From assembly GCF_019097595.1 (NCBI RefSeq), contig NC_080731.1, positions 10,634,571 to 10,698,570 of the forward strand: a DNA stretch of 64,000 nucleotides. Direction: 5' to 3'. Numbering within the stretch: position 1 is the first letter of the stretch; each line of letters starts with the position of its first letter. Of the stretch, positions 36,179-48,662 are shown one piece after another. A program made the translations under genes and the position numbers. Below the pieces are notes generated by a model. It did no database searches and was not told the DNA's origin. It saw only the letters and a list, made by a program, of their open reading frames with translations. The DNA is from Hemibagrus wyckioides. Lineage: Eukaryota; Chordata; Actinopteri; Siluriformes; Bagridae.

Positions 36179-38202
36179 TGCCAGTGTGATTGAAACTGAG
36201 TTCACTCTGCCCTTCCACCTCCTCCTCTTCAACTTTATCTCTTCTTTGTTTCTCCCTGCTCTAGCCCTTGCAGGCTTTGAAAGTTTAAGGCTTGCCATTT
36301 ATTTTACCAGCCTACACATATCTCACTTACACTTAACTCACTGTCTGTCCTACTTCTGCTGTAGTAACCGTTCTTCCTCACACCAGTACCGAATCGCTGC
36401 ACAGTGCAGCCCTGCCTGCAGAGCAGTATTGCAGTTTGTATTGCGTTTGTATCACAGAGGTAGATGAATTGCCATGAGCTGACTCATAATGAAAATGTGT
36501 GTGAATCCATGTGCATGTTCGCTTTAGCGGCAGACATGAAAAGAAAATGCAAACTCCAGGAGTTCTTTCTCTTGGGAATACTCCATGGGATGAGTACAAG
36601 CACAAAAAAAACAAAAACAAATTATATCCTGTACACAACAGCATACCTTCTATAAGTCATACTAATTTGCTGTTGTTAGTTTGGATCAATTTAATTAGTC
36701 TCAGTCTTTTGTCCAGCTACTGCGAATGGAAAACAAGAGGATATTTCTGAACAAAGAATCATTTCAAGTTTGTTTCCCTTTCAGTTTTTCAGTTTCTCTC
36801 TGCAGGAGTCACTTGGTAAGCTTAAATAATGCTGACAAGTAAGTACTTTCATTCCAGTGCCGCCTCTGTAAACGTACAAAGCTCCAGTTAGTCTCCACCT
36901 CAGAAATCCATACTATTTCATGGCTTTGAGGTTGTTATGATGTTTGATTCTTGCTCTTCAGAGCATGAGAGGCAATAGTTGTAGGGTTGCATTTCTATTT
37001 TACCCATAGACTTTCCAGTGAATGACAACAAGCATATTTCCTTCTCTAACTGTTAAATAATTCATCCAAATTCAGGCTTTCCGGCCATAGCGTATGTCAG
37101 AAAAAGAACTGGTTTTGGAGAAAAGGTAAATCCAAGTGAATGGAATTTGCATATAGGCATTTTTATAAGCCACATACAATTAACTGGAACCTCTGCGAGT
37201 CGGCTTGGTTACGAGATGAATTGCATTGGATTCCTTCTCTTAGCAATGTCTTAAATTCTATTCTATTTTCATGAAGGATTATTTTAATAATGCACTTTCC
37301 TAGATAGATATTGATTGTGCAATAGAAAGATACAATGGGCAGTTATTGTTCTTTAACTCAGCAGTGTTACAAGATAAGTAGCTGGTTTCAAAGCTTAGCA
37401 TTAATGCAGATGAGGATGTGCATAGTGGTGTTCCTCAAGTTTCAGAGGGAAGGGATGGCTTATTTGTCTTTTTCCACTCCTGATTTGTGCAATAAAATCA
37501 AGCAGGAAATGAAGACTACTGCAGTAAACACCTGGTAGGGTATATACAGGGAAGAAGCTCAACGTCTGGTGATGTCCATGGGGTCCAGACTTGAGGCAGT
37601 CATTGGCTGCGAAGAATGTCCATTTAATTGTCCATATAATTATTGATTGTTTGTCCAATTACTTGTGATGTGTGTGTGCATATAAAAAGTGCTTTACTTC
37701 CAACAGCATTCACTCTCATTCATCTCGATGAAACTGTTATAAAGGTTTTTATAATACATATTTATGGACCTGAATGTATTTGGCTCTAAGTTTTTGTCTC
37801 TTTCTCTCAGAGCATTGTACAATTCCCAGTGTAACAAGCACTTCTTTCACTTATTTGTTGTTCTTTATGTTCTGCCCCCTGTCCTGGGATTGATTCATTG
37901 CGATATAATGTTCATCATTTCTTGATTAGTTTGTCTACTGTGTATTCTGTTCTTTACAATGTCTTTTCCTTTCCTTTGCAAGGTGCCTGATTCACAGCAC
38001 GTCACAGCTTTGTTCTCTTTTGGCATTTCACATAAAAGGTGTTATTTGTGTTTCATTTTCACTCCACATGTTAAGATTTCACTGATTCACTATGTGCCAT
38101 GTTCCTGTTTTTGATGATATTGTCAACCACCTGCATAAGCCAACTAGAAAACTGGCTTCTACCAAAAACCAGACAGTCTTTTGTGCAAAAGGTGGCAGAA
38201 AA

Positions 38203-38280
38203 TATATATATATATATGGTGCAGTGCTCATTTACACTCATATATATATATATATATGTGTGTGTGTGTATGTGTGTGTA
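38203..38280. repeat. Interrupted (TA)n/(GT)n microsatellite
   Basis: Two short TA arrays separated by about 30 bp of unique sequence. The second runs into GT units. Confidence 0.85.
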
Positions 38281-38929
38281 GTGCTCATATCATATCATAG
38301 CAGATATACTGTCCTTCAGTAGTTGTTTGACATAAAAAGGAAGAGAAAAAGGTAAATAACAGCTATATCAGTAACTTTATCAGTAGCATTAAGCATTATT
38401 TGCTTACTGACGAATGCAAAAATGATGATCTGTCCCAAACATTGTCAAAACAGACTCAATTTTTCCCATGTGTTATATCATAACATAATAAGTGAAGTTG
38501 ATTTCAACACGTCAGATACGACTGATGCTAATGTCAGGGTTTAAAATGTGCAGGTCTAGGAACAAGATAAACAAACGCATACAGGAATCCCTAAGAATCA
38601 CATGCTACTACAGCATTTCCACACAGACATCTGGGCCAAAGCTTGCTTTTGACAACACACTTCTATGATTTAATTAAGAGGACCAAACTGCAAAAAGATT
38701 TTAGCCATGCTCCACTGCCTGGGTAAACAGATCAATTTCAGAATGGCACGGGATATGATATTCTATCGTTTAAGTGATGTTTGTAACACAGCAGGCATGT
38801 GACAGAACAGACTCACATGCCTGTACACGGGTTATTAAATTGTCATGGTAATTCAAGTGGCCAATAAAGATACATGCACTTCACATTCAGGTTTGTAATT
38901 TAGCATACCCACTGTGACAAGTTTAATTA

Positions 38930-39056
38930 TTCATTCATGCATCTTCAGCAACCACTTCATCCTGCTTTATAACTGTGGATCCCAGGAACACTGTGCACGA
39001 GGCAGGAATACACACTGGATGGTACACCATCCCATCGCATAGTACCAAGAACATCA

Positions 39057-39095
<39 letters not shown>
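38930..39095 (-). repeat. SINE 3' half, antisense, with (CA)n
   Basis: It reads attcattcatgcatcttcag, caaccacttcatcctgcttt, ggatcccaggaacactgtgc and ggcaggaatacacactggat, the antisense of the SINE 3' half. It leads into CT and CA arrays at about 39057-39093. Confidence 0.75.
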
Positions 39096-39100
<5 letters not shown>

Positions 39101-39257
39101 GTCACTCATTCATTTGGGGCAAATGGTCTATTGTATTAACCCTTGTGAGCTATACCTGGTTACTTATAAAATGGACAGTACATCCTGTATCTGGAAAAAA
39201 AGAATAGCAATTCAGACCTTTACCATGAATATATTACATTTATATGACTAACACCTC

Positions 39258-39312
39258 ATAATAATAATAATAAAAATAGTAATATTAATAATAATGATGA
39301 TAATTATTATGC
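39258..39312. repeat. AT-rich trinucleotide (ATA/AAT)n stretch
   Basis: An interrupted ATA-type array directly upstream of the SINE at 39313. Confidence 0.75.
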
Positions 39313-39632
39313 GAACACCTCTGGGGTTGGGGGTTCGGTTCCTATCTCCACTCTGTGTGTGTAGAGTTTGCATGTTCTCCAGGTGCTTTGGGCTGTTTCC
39401 TTCAGGTAATCTGGATTCTGTCCTAGTCAAAAGACATGCATTGTAGGCTGATTGGAATCTCTAAATTGTCCTTAGTGTGTGTGTGTGTGTCATTGTGTGT
39501 GTGTGTGTGATTGTGTGATTGTTGGCACCACATCCAAGGTGTCCCTGGTGCCCTGATTCCCCTTGGGATAGAATCCAGGCTCCCTGTGCAACCCTGTGCT
39601 GGATAAGCAGTACAGAAAATGAATGGATAATA
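39313..39632 (+). repeat. tRNA-derived SINE with internal (GT)n
   Basis: The B-box-like gggggttcggttcc is near 39328. Next come gtagagtttgcatgttctcc, ggctgattggaatctctaaa and ttgtccttag. A GT expansion follows at about 39473-39520. The tail includes caaggtgtccctggtgccct and tggataagcagtacagaaaa. The A-box end is missing. Confidence 0.8.
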
Positions 39633-42011
39633 ATAATACTACATAATATTGCTACTTTGTTAATTACACTGAATCTACTAGAGTTTATAAAATGCATATA
39701 AAGCACTGGAATAAATTACAAAGAATCAGCATATTTCTAACAAATTTATGAACGCAAAAACTGAATGAACCCAAGATTCTCCTGCAACCAGCATCTTGGA
39801 ATTGCAAGTTCCCAGAACAACATGCTGCCACGGAAACAAACAGCACCATGCGGCAATGACCATAGCCTTCACTCCATCTGAAACAATTAAAAATTCGTCT
39901 CTCTCAGCGTTCAGTGCTGATCAGTGTCCATTACCATAATGTTTCTGCAACAGTGAGCTGGCATCACACAGGTCTGCCTGAAATGAGGTGAGATTGTGAA
40001 TTGTTTAAACACCCCATGGACCTTAGAAAGGTAATCACCTGCTGACCTGATTAGCAGCAGAAGCTCAGCAAAGTTGACCTTGGGTTCTCCTTCTTTTGTT
40101 CTGTATCCCCCACCAAAAAAAACAGGGAAAAATGAAAGTCTGAGGAAAGTAGTCGGAGAATAAAGTAGCCCTAGAAAACTGTGCACAGAGACTTCTGGGT
40201 ATTGATTTCATTTAGATAGCTTATAACAGTAATATTGTAATACTGCAAGAAATTAAAAGCACCCTGTTCATTTCCCACATGGCAAATATAAAGATGTTTT
40301 CAGTATAAGGCATATTATTGTATTCAATATACTTTAATGGAATATGTCAGATGTTCAATAATTTATTTATCTGGGGGAAAAGAAGGTGCAAGTCGTACAA
40401 ATTGGATTTGTAAATACAAATTCGTAAATACTTCAGTGGGTTTGACTTGATGTACATGATCCACACCATTTCTACTTTATATTTATATGGTACATCCACT
40501 TAATCTCTAAAAATCCTACAAGACGCTCAAGTACTCTGCTGCATGTTATCTTTAGTTGCATTGTATAAGTAATTTAGCATTTTTTTGTTGTGTTATTGGA
40601 TAATACAGTACTTGCACATATTCATATGTCAGAAAGTTTGATTATTATTTGTTTCTTAAATACAATATGACTGCTAAGATGGATCCCCGAAGGAATATCA
40701 CATTTATATCACATTTATATTAACCAAAATGACTTTTAGTGGCTAGAAATTTGGATTTTTATTTGTTAAAAGCAACAGCCAAAGCTGATGGATCCATTTT
40801 ATCACCGGCTGTAAGCTCATCCAAGCAATTTCAAGCAGTATTGATAAGATAAAAAAAAAATTTAGAAGCTGAAAGTCATTCAGAAAATCCAGAAAGATAT
40901 TTGGCAAATCGAAAAATTTCTTCATTAAAAGGTACTTCAAAAAGTTCCTCAGCAAATATTCAAAGGCCCCAGTAAATGCAAAAGAGATATTCAGGAAATT
41001 TCTTCATCAGCTCTAGCACAATGCATACTTTAGCATGATGTAATGCTTCTACAAAGCAGAAACAAAGACCACAAATGTTAAATAGTCCAAAAGTAAGATA
41101 TCGGTTATCACTACTGATATTAGTGTCTATTAATTTATTGTGTATTGTAGCTTTACCTTTATTCCACTTGTCCTATCTGGTTTACTCTGTTTGTTAGTTT
41201 GATGTGTAGACAGTAATCTCCTACTTTGTGCCCTAGTTCCAGTGTCCCAGTGTTCCATGCTGAGACACTATGTTCTTTAATGAGCTATACACCAGAGAAT
41301 ACAGATTATTTTAGATGTTATACAAGCACCTTTCTCACTGTTCGTGTATGAACTATTTTAAGGAACACCCCTTAAAAAAAAAAAAAAAAAAGATTTGATA
41401 TGATATGAATGCATGCAGTATAATCGGACCAGATGGCATGCAAATGTTCCTTTATGGCGGAGGATGTCCTCTGAAGAAAGTGAGATAGTCATATCTCATT
41501 GTTGTGACACAAAATACAAACGTAATCCATCTTTGTCATTCTCTTCACTTCTTTTTCTAGTCCTTCAAACCCTCCCTTATAAAAGGGAATCATTTGCAAA
41601 TGCATTAATCCCTTCAAACAAAACCAGGCCATTAATGCAAATGTAATAAGAGTTCTCTCATCATAGCTTTTTTTTTTTTTTCCCAGAGATTTGCTTTTGA
41701 TATTACTTGCTCTGATGATTGATTATTTTTTAGATTCGCATCCAAAGGCCTGCTGAGAGATCATATGGCAACTCCATCCGTAAGTGAATAAATACCTTAT
41801 TACTGACAATACCTGATGGAAGAGTGTGCATGAAACAGATTTTGAGTTATGGGTTGATTACTGATCCTTTCTAAAGCACAGTTTGGTTATTCAGGTGAAA
41901 AAGCTAATTAAAATGAATTAACCATGACAAAAAAGACTTTTCTATTTTATTCTAGTTCTTATGCCACAAACAGTCAAAAAGTATTTCACTGTATATCCCG
42001 CATATGGTTGT
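39633..42011. other. No gene seen; anonymous DNA
   Basis: No gene or recognised repeat. There are A and T runs near 41371 and 41669. The open frames have no motif. Confidence 0.45.
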
Positions 42012-42258
42012 TATTATTGTTGTCCTTCAGCTGTGCCCCGTTCAGGGTCGCCACAGTGGATCGTCCAATCCGCATATTTGATTTTGGCACAGGTTTTACA
42101 CCGGATGCCCTTCCTGATTCAACCCTCCCATTTTATCCAGGCTTTGGACCAGCACTGAGAATGAACCCCCTCAGTGTCTGGGTGGATTCCCTGCCCAGGA
42201 ATCAAACCCAGGCTACAGCTATGAGAGTATGGGATCCTGCCGCAAGACCACCAGGGAA
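42012..42258 (-). repeat. tRNA-derived SINE (second family), antisense
   Basis: This is the better copy of the family at 11655-11850. On the minus strand the A-box-like ccctggtggtcttgcgg (near 42256) and B-box-like cctgggtttgattcctgg (near 42212-42196) are in tRNA-like order. They are followed by ggataaaatgggagggttga and atccggtgtaaaacctgtgc. A long open frame on the plus strand across it is spurious. Confidence 0.8.
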
Positions 42259-42959
42259 CTATTGTATGGTTATGTATGTGATAATATTTGAATTTTATTT
42301 ATTTTATATAAAATGCAAACTTGCTGTCATTCAGATTTGGTTTATGACATTGTGGATTTTTTTTAATACCATCATTAGACATAATGCATAATATTTCAAT
42401 ATTATGGAGAAACACTCAACTGAGTAAAGAAGCTCAACATCAAATACATCTATAAAAATATCGTATTATCAATTGACACAGTCTTCTAGAACAGACGTGT
42501 TTTTATGCATGGTTTCAAATGTGTTGTGACATGGTATGCTTAATTACCCCAATTAATTCTCATGACTTGAGGATTTAATGAAAAGCCATTCAGCTAGATC
42601 CTTTCATATTTTACCAATGGACATTGGTCCATCCAGTTGCAGTTTTCATCTGCCAGAATTTTATCTAGTGATGGAAAAAAAAAGTCATTTATTTTTCTCA
42701 ATACATATTCATCACTTGGACCTTCACATTTTGTAGAAGCAGTGTAAAGTGTAAATCAGGTTAAAGAGATTAAGGTTGCCTGCCCTTAAATTAACCCTCT
42801 ATCCACTTGGTTAATGACTAAAGGTTTTTATTGTTAAAATGTCTTGTGTCAGGATGTGTGCACTATTGTAATCTTTCAATGGGTTCCATAAAAATCTATT
42901 AAACCTGCATGAACCACTTATTCACACCTTGTTCTTGTATCTACATGCTTTTCTATACA
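42259..42959. other. No gene seen; anonymous DNA
   Basis: No gene or recognised repeat. Confidence 0.45.
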
Positions 42960-43400
42960 CTCTAGCTTTGCTAGATGAAAGAACAGAAGTGTTTTCAGCT
43001 CATCTTTAAAAGAAGAGACACAAGAGTGCTCTCAGAGGGATTGAGGTAGTGCGTTACAAAAGGTGCCAAGACACTAAAAGACCTTCCACTCATTTCAGAC
43101 AGTCTAAAGAGAGAGTTCATGAGAGTTCATACAGGGGTGCAGGGAAGGTGGAGCTCAGAAAGTTAAGACTGGGAAAAGACCATGTAAGGCTCTTGAGCAA
43201 AAGTTTTTAAAGGATGTGGGCTGAAACAGGTATTCAGTGTGTACCAATATAGGAGCCATATGAGACGATTTAGCAGTATGAGTGAGGATTGGAAGCTGTG
43301 AGACTAATGAAACAGGAATTGTATTAATCAAGATTAATGGTGATAAAGACCTGAACCTGAAGTTTCAGCATTTTCAGGTACAGGTTTTGATTAGTTTGTT
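42960..43400. repeat. Old interspersed repeat of unknown class
   Basis: The string gtgttttcagctcatcttta and aaagaagagacacaagagtg, with a later ggtggagctcagaaagttaa region, resembles a widespread teleost repeat. A related stretch seems to lie at 56155-56470. I cannot name its class. Confidence 0.4.
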
Positions 43401-43529
43401 TGTTTTTGTTAGTGCACCAATGTGAAACTCTGTATTACAAAACCTGGGCATTAGTTTTTGCCCCTACTTTAGTGTGAATTTGATAATGACTCAAATAATG
43501 TAAATGTGCCTGAATAGTTGGTCAATTAT

Positions 43530-43708
43530 TACTCATAATGGCTAAACAGAAATTTATTTAGAAATAAAAATTCATAAAAAAATATTTTGAAACATAAATA
43601 CTCATAATAGATAAGCAGAAATTTATTTAGAAATTAAAATTTATAAAAAAAAATATTTTAAAAAATAAGTACTCATAATAGATAAGAAGAAATGTATTAA
43701 GAAATGAA
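43530..43708. repeat. Minisatellite, about 70-bp unit, 2.6 copies
   Basis: Units begin with tactcataat at 43530, 43599 and 43670, giving unit lengths of 69 and 71 bp. Each contains agaaatttatttagaaat and an aaaaatatttt block. The third unit is partial. It is very AT-rich and has no coding potential. Confidence 0.85.
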
Positions 43709-44711
43709 ACATGCTGGGCATGCTTTTAGGAAAATAATTAAATGCCAGTGTGGTGTGATGATCCATCCTGTCCTTTTTTCATTTTAAATATTAATTTTTA
43801 AGGTATTAATTAACATTTTTAATCATTCACAACGTAATGTTTTTACTGGTTTTACTTAAATTCCATCAATAGCTTTCATAAAAGAGAGAAAAGAAAAGAG
43901 AGTGTGGCATATCCTGGTAACAAACTTTGAACTCTGTAGACACTCAAAATATATATATATATTATCTTATTTATCTTCCATGAATAGTAAATAGACATCT
44001 CTTTATGGCAAGCTTCACCATATTAAAAAAACTATATGCTGTTCTTAGTTTATTATAATATTTATTCATATTCAGTTTATTATTAGGCTTAGATATGGAG
44101 CATTCACCTCAGACGTCCCTGTGTATGTTGTTGCTATAGAAATAATATCGGTAAGTGCAGGAAATGATTAGCAACAGGCTGCAGTAAAAACTGACTCCTG
44201 ACTAACCAAGCACCTCTGGATCCTAAAATACATGCTACAGGGGTGGTAATAACTGCTGTGGTCCACTGACTATTGTAAACCACCAAAAAATGTACAATGA
44301 GCCATTTGTCACTAGGTCATAAATGTATTTTCAGTGAGAATAAAACCATTACAGTTGAAAGAAATGCAATTAACTGGTGAGGGTATGAGGTTTTATATTT
44401 TTTTCCCCAGTCTAAGCCTTAACATCCCCTACTGTATTAACCCTACTGGCACTCACACTGCCATCAAAGCAAGGAGACAGGTGACTCCTGATGTCGCTGA
44501 AACCTTAATTCCAGCTCCCCATATCAGAAACGTTGACCCTATTAGTTCCCACCGTCTGCTTCCAAAGCAAATCATTTTTAAAAGAGGAACCTTAGGCCTC
44601 CAGTGCAGCAATCAGTGCAACTCTTCCAATCTCATGAGCCGGTAAGCATTATAACCTTGAAATTAAAAAGCAAGAAATTTGTGCAAAGGAGATATCTTAT
44701 GGTTTTACTTA
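43709..44711. other. No gene seen; anonymous DNA
   Basis: No gene or recognised repeat. Around 44400-44640 the composition is more balanced, but no splice-flanked exon or protein motif can be supported. Confidence 0.4.
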
Positions 44712-45230
44712 GGTTCAATTCAAATTTATTTGTATAGCGCTTTTAACAAAGAGCATTGTCTCAAAGCAGCTTTACATGAGAAACAACATAAGAAAACAGC
44801 AAACATATAAACAGACAAACAGTCCTAGATGTTATCCCAAGTGAGCAAGCCTGAGGTGGCTGAGGCGACTGTGACAAGGAAAAACTCCCTGAGATGGTAT
44901 GAGGAAGAAACCTTGAGAGGAACCAGACTCAAAAGGGAACCCATCCTCATTTGGGTGACAGCGGAGTGTGAGATTACATTGTGCATTTATGTGTAGTCAG
45001 TTGTGTGATGCCGATACAGCATGTGTAGAATATTGTGTAAATTAATAAGGAGGTTGTTGTCGTCCACAGCGCTGCTTTGAATACCCCAATCCTCACAAAG
45101 CAGAACCCGGCTGGAGCTCCTGATGAGCGTGGTGGATTGGAACGTGTTAGAAGACTGGCTAGATATGTTAGAGCTAAACCATTTAGAGCCTTGAACGTAA
45201 GTAGTGCTAATTTATAGTCAATTCTAAGTT
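44712..45230 (-). pseudogene. LINE 3' end with a remnant of the ORF2 C-terminus
   Basis: On the minus strand, bases from about 45210 to 45050 read LLTFKALNGLALTYLASL, resembling the C-terminal region of a fish LINE ORF2 (a KALNGLAPSYL-type block). A long 3' untranslated region follows, with gggttcccttttgagtctgg, ttcctctcaaggtttcttcc and gtaaagctgctttgagacaa. The end is ttgtttaaaagc-like and ctatacaaataaatttgaa at about 44712-44745. The ends agree with the other copies at 3340, 11265 and 21205. The upstream reverse transcriptase is missing. Confidence 0.75.
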
Positions 45231-46143
45231 TAACAGGATTATTTATATGAAATGTTCAAATGTTATTCTATGTGGCTCAATTCCAGTTTTTTTGGAAATA
45301 TTTGGGTGTGAGCAATTGCACACAATGAGCAGTACATCTTTCAGGTGAAGAGTTTAAAACACCCACACAACTGTCAGTCATTCCACATTAATATGTTGAT
45401 TGGCTCATCTGCCATATTTATGGGGAGGTGACTGCTCTTTTGATGTATCCTTGCATTCCAGCAACGTTAAAACACAAAGGTAAAAATTGGCATGTCTGAT
45501 ACTGTCAGTACTCCTGTAATTGAATATCTACGGTCTGTGTATATTATTACATACATACATTATATAAAATACTGGCATTGAAAAATATTATACAAATCTC
45601 TCTGACAAAGGGTATAATTATTTAAAAAATGCCACGTAGCCAGTGCCTGTAACTCAGAGTAAACTCCCCCGAGTCTGCTTTGTCTTGTAAACACAGACTT
45701 CTTTGTTAATAATACATAATAAATAATATTATTACAACAAGTATTGCTACAACTGTAGTTGTTTTACAGAACCTGGAGGCCTGCTTTATTGTAATTCAAC
45801 AAGTAACGGTAGCTTAAAAACTGGGACGGTATTCAAGGTTGAATGGCCCTTTGTGCTTTCACAGCCCCTCTATGAGGGTCAGTGATAAAGTTAATTAGGA
45901 GTTATGACTCAATTTATTACTTTTTAATTTGAAACAACATAATCATCATATTAGCAGGCTTCTCTCATGCTGTGGAATTGCACTAGTTAATAAATTAAAG
46001 CCAAAAAATCAATATGCTGCCTTGAAGCCTGCCGAAGTCACATGGAAATTTAGGTTATGAATATGCTGTACAACCAATACAAGAATTCTAACTCTCAAAA
46101 ACAGATAAAAAATATAATGTATAAAATTGTAATTTAATAAAAT

Positions 46144-46145
<2 letters not shown>
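45231..46145. other. No gene seen; CNE-like patch at 45775-46060
   Basis: No gene. 45775-46060 is a long repeat-free stretch with TAATTAGG, TTAATTTG and AATTAAAG words and balanced composition. It is the strongest candidate conserved non-coding element I can see by eye, but this is inference only. Confidence 0.35.

Positions 46146-46220
<75 letters not shown>
46146..46220. repeat. (AAAT)n microsatellite
   Basis: About 18 nearly perfect AAAT units. Confidence 0.97.
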
Positions 46221-47035
46221 AATCAGTTATTTACTCAGCATTAATTGTGATGGCTTTAAATACGGATGGTTCCTACTTTAGTATTTTAAAAAGACTGTAA
46301 ACCATAGGCTTCTTCGACATCGAAGATCCAGGAAGTGTCCTGTGTCACAGATCGTTACTAAGGTCTTAACAGCATTGTTTTGATTAAATAATGCACCTTT
46401 ATAAAGTAGCAGCTTCTTTTGACCTTGGAATGCATTCATAAATAAGTTTGGGGGGAAAAAACACCAAGGGAGAAAATATACGACCGTGCTGTTGTTCTCT
46501 GTGGGCATAAATTTATCACATTGACTGCAGAGAAGCATCAATTATTCAGTCCGTTAGACAAGGCCATAGTGTGTTAAGAATGAGGAGATATATAGACTGG
46601 TTAGATGTATCTGTTTATACTATTAAATCTTACTATAGCTAATTTTTGTTGGTGTTTTTTTTGTTTTTTTTCCAGTGTAGTACTAAAATAAAGCATTACC
46701 TTATATGGAGTGATAATAGAAAATCATGTTCGGGGGAAAACAAGGATTCTATGCTTCTCAGTCCTTACACTAGCTGGAAATGAGATTAAATAAAAAAAAA
46801 AGAAAATCGAATAGAAAATCTATTTGCAAGCTATTTCCAAGCTAGGTGTTTATTACATTAATGGGTCTATCAGTAGGCACTCCAAACCACACAATTATAT
46901 TAAAGGAACTTAGTATAATTAAAGCACAAACCACACACACACACACACACAAATCTTAGCTGTATGAATGTCTGCTGTACTGAATAGTCAAAAGTCATGC
47001 TAAAAGAAGAGGTAACATTGTGTTTACTTCCTGCA
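46221..47035. other. No gene seen; anonymous DNA
   Basis: No gene or recognised repeat apart from a CA array at 46930-46951. Confidence 0.45.
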
Positions 47036-47322
47036 CTGCTCATCCTACACAGTGTTGCAAGGAACCCAGAGACTATCCCAGAGGATTTAGGGCACAAGGC
47101 AGGCACATCCTGGATGTGGTGCCAGCCCATCTCAAGGCACAATCTCACACACACCAGACAATTTAGAGATGCCAGTCAGCTTACAACACATCTTTGGACT
47201 CAAAACCCCTGAAGCTCAGGGAGAACATGCAAACTCTGTATGTGGGGCGGAGGCAGAAATCGAACTCCCAGCCCTGGAGGTGCGAGGAAAATGTGCTAAA
47301 GACCAAGCCACCATACCTCCAT
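47036..47322 (-). repeat. tRNA-derived SINE, antisense
   Basis: On the minus strand the A-box-like ggtggcttggtctttagcac (near 47316) and B-box-like gggagttcgatttctgcc (near 47269-47252) are in order. They are followed by gagtttgcatgttctccctg, the aattgtctgg block and the tail near gctggcaccacatccagga. It is nearly full length. Confidence 0.82.
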
Positions 47323-47369
47323 AAGAGTGATCAATGATTATTGATCTCTATAAATTCAGATAAATAAAT

Positions 47370-47590
47370 GACTAGGCGTCATGGTAACCCATCAGGTCTT
47401 GTTGCTGCCTCACAGCTCCAGGGTCCCCCAGTTGATCCTGAATCCTGAGTCTGTCTCCCTGTGGGATTGCTCTGGATTCTTAGGTTTCTTCTATCTCCCT
47501 AAAAGGTGGATTGGCTATGCTAAATTGTGGTGAATGCGTGTGTAAATGTGTGTATATGGTGCCCTGAAACAGACTGAGTAAACATATTCC
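47370..47590 (+). repeat. Degenerate SINE
   Basis: It reads ttgctgcctcacagctccag, ggtcccccagttgatcctga, gtttcttctatctccctaaa and aggtggattggctatgctaa, then attgtggtgaatgcgtgtgt. It is a decayed copy of the family with the 3' half seen at 24222 and 50572. Confidence 0.6.
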
Positions 47591-48566
47591 AAGAATGCAT
47601 CATATACTAGTACAATTAATTAATAATAAGCTGTCATGATTTGATGACCCAAAGCAGAGTGTTGGCTTATATTGTACTGAAAGTGCCCAGTTGAAGTACT
47701 GTACACACTTTTGTTTTTATTTGTTTGACATACACACAGCTTCAAGAGTGTGATTTTAGATGAATAGCTTCCGGCATAACAAAAGAGTAAATCTTCCACA
47801 CCTGTGAATAATGTCCAATCCATTCTCCTGAAACACTGCTCATACTGCTAGTGATGTCAGAGAGAGAGCTTTTTTCTTTTTTTTCTTAAATAGATGTTCT
47901 GTGCTTAGCTTCTGATGCAGGTCTCGGGGTTAGATAGATGTCATCTCTACCCCACAAGGTGGAACAGAGGGGAAGTAAGGAGAGCATTAATTCCTCTCAT
48001 GTGTATGACAGTGACAAAATACCTGCTGCTGCAGTTAATAAGTCCATCGCCATTTGGAATGGAAATAAGCTTCCCTTCTCAGCTGCAAGAAAAATGTCTT
48101 TCCATTTTACTCTCTCTTTCCTTCTCCGGGTGTGACTGGAATTAATAGGAATATAGGTTATGTAATGAATAGTTTCACATGAATTGGGTTTTCAGATATA
48201 GGACAAACATAGTTACACACTTCTGAGCACTGTTCATAAGGTTCATTTAAACCGATATAACTCCTTCGTTATAACATGAACAGCCTTTCAGGAAACATTT
48301 ATAAGGGCTTATCCCAAAACATGGCAGTCATAATGACCTGTTGATTTTTATGTCCAGATGATAAAACACCTAATACAAGTGATTATGTGGATAGTTTTTG
48401 TTACACTGCTTTCCAGGTTTGTTTATGTAAGTTATATTTATGGAAGTAGTTAGGGTTATATTTCTGCTTATTGGACTTGATTTTAATACAGCACCATGAC
48501 AGAATTTATGTAGAATAATTCATATATGTATATTGTATCCTATCAGAGGGTGGAAAACATTTTCTG
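47591..48566. other. No gene seen; anonymous DNA
   Basis: No gene or recognised repeat. Confidence 0.45.
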
Positions 48567-48662
48567 ATGAGAGACTCTACTCGGAGAAGTCTACTCAAAT
48601 AACTCTTTACAACAGTGCTGAGCAGAAAAGCATCACAGAAATCATAACATGCTGTACCTTGC
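48567..48662 (+). pseudogene. Small Tc1-like transposase fragment
   Basis: The peptide frame reads STQITLYNSAEQKSITEI, and the bases tgagcagaaaagcatcacag are a hallmark of the Tc1 family whose 5' half is at 10693-11220. It corresponds to the second DNA-binding region. Neither end of the element is present. Confidence 0.55.

Larger units (their letters stand above)
35953..38929. other. No gene seen; microsatellites and a CNE-like patch
   Basis: GT/GA arrays lie at about 36093-36178 and TA/GT arrays at 38203-38280. 37060-37280 is a repeat-free, TAAT-containing patch. No exon is recognised. Confidence 0.4.

Noticed and set aside
41924..42391. 155-codon plus-strand frame
   Set aside because: Most of it is the antisense reading of a tRNA-derived SINE.
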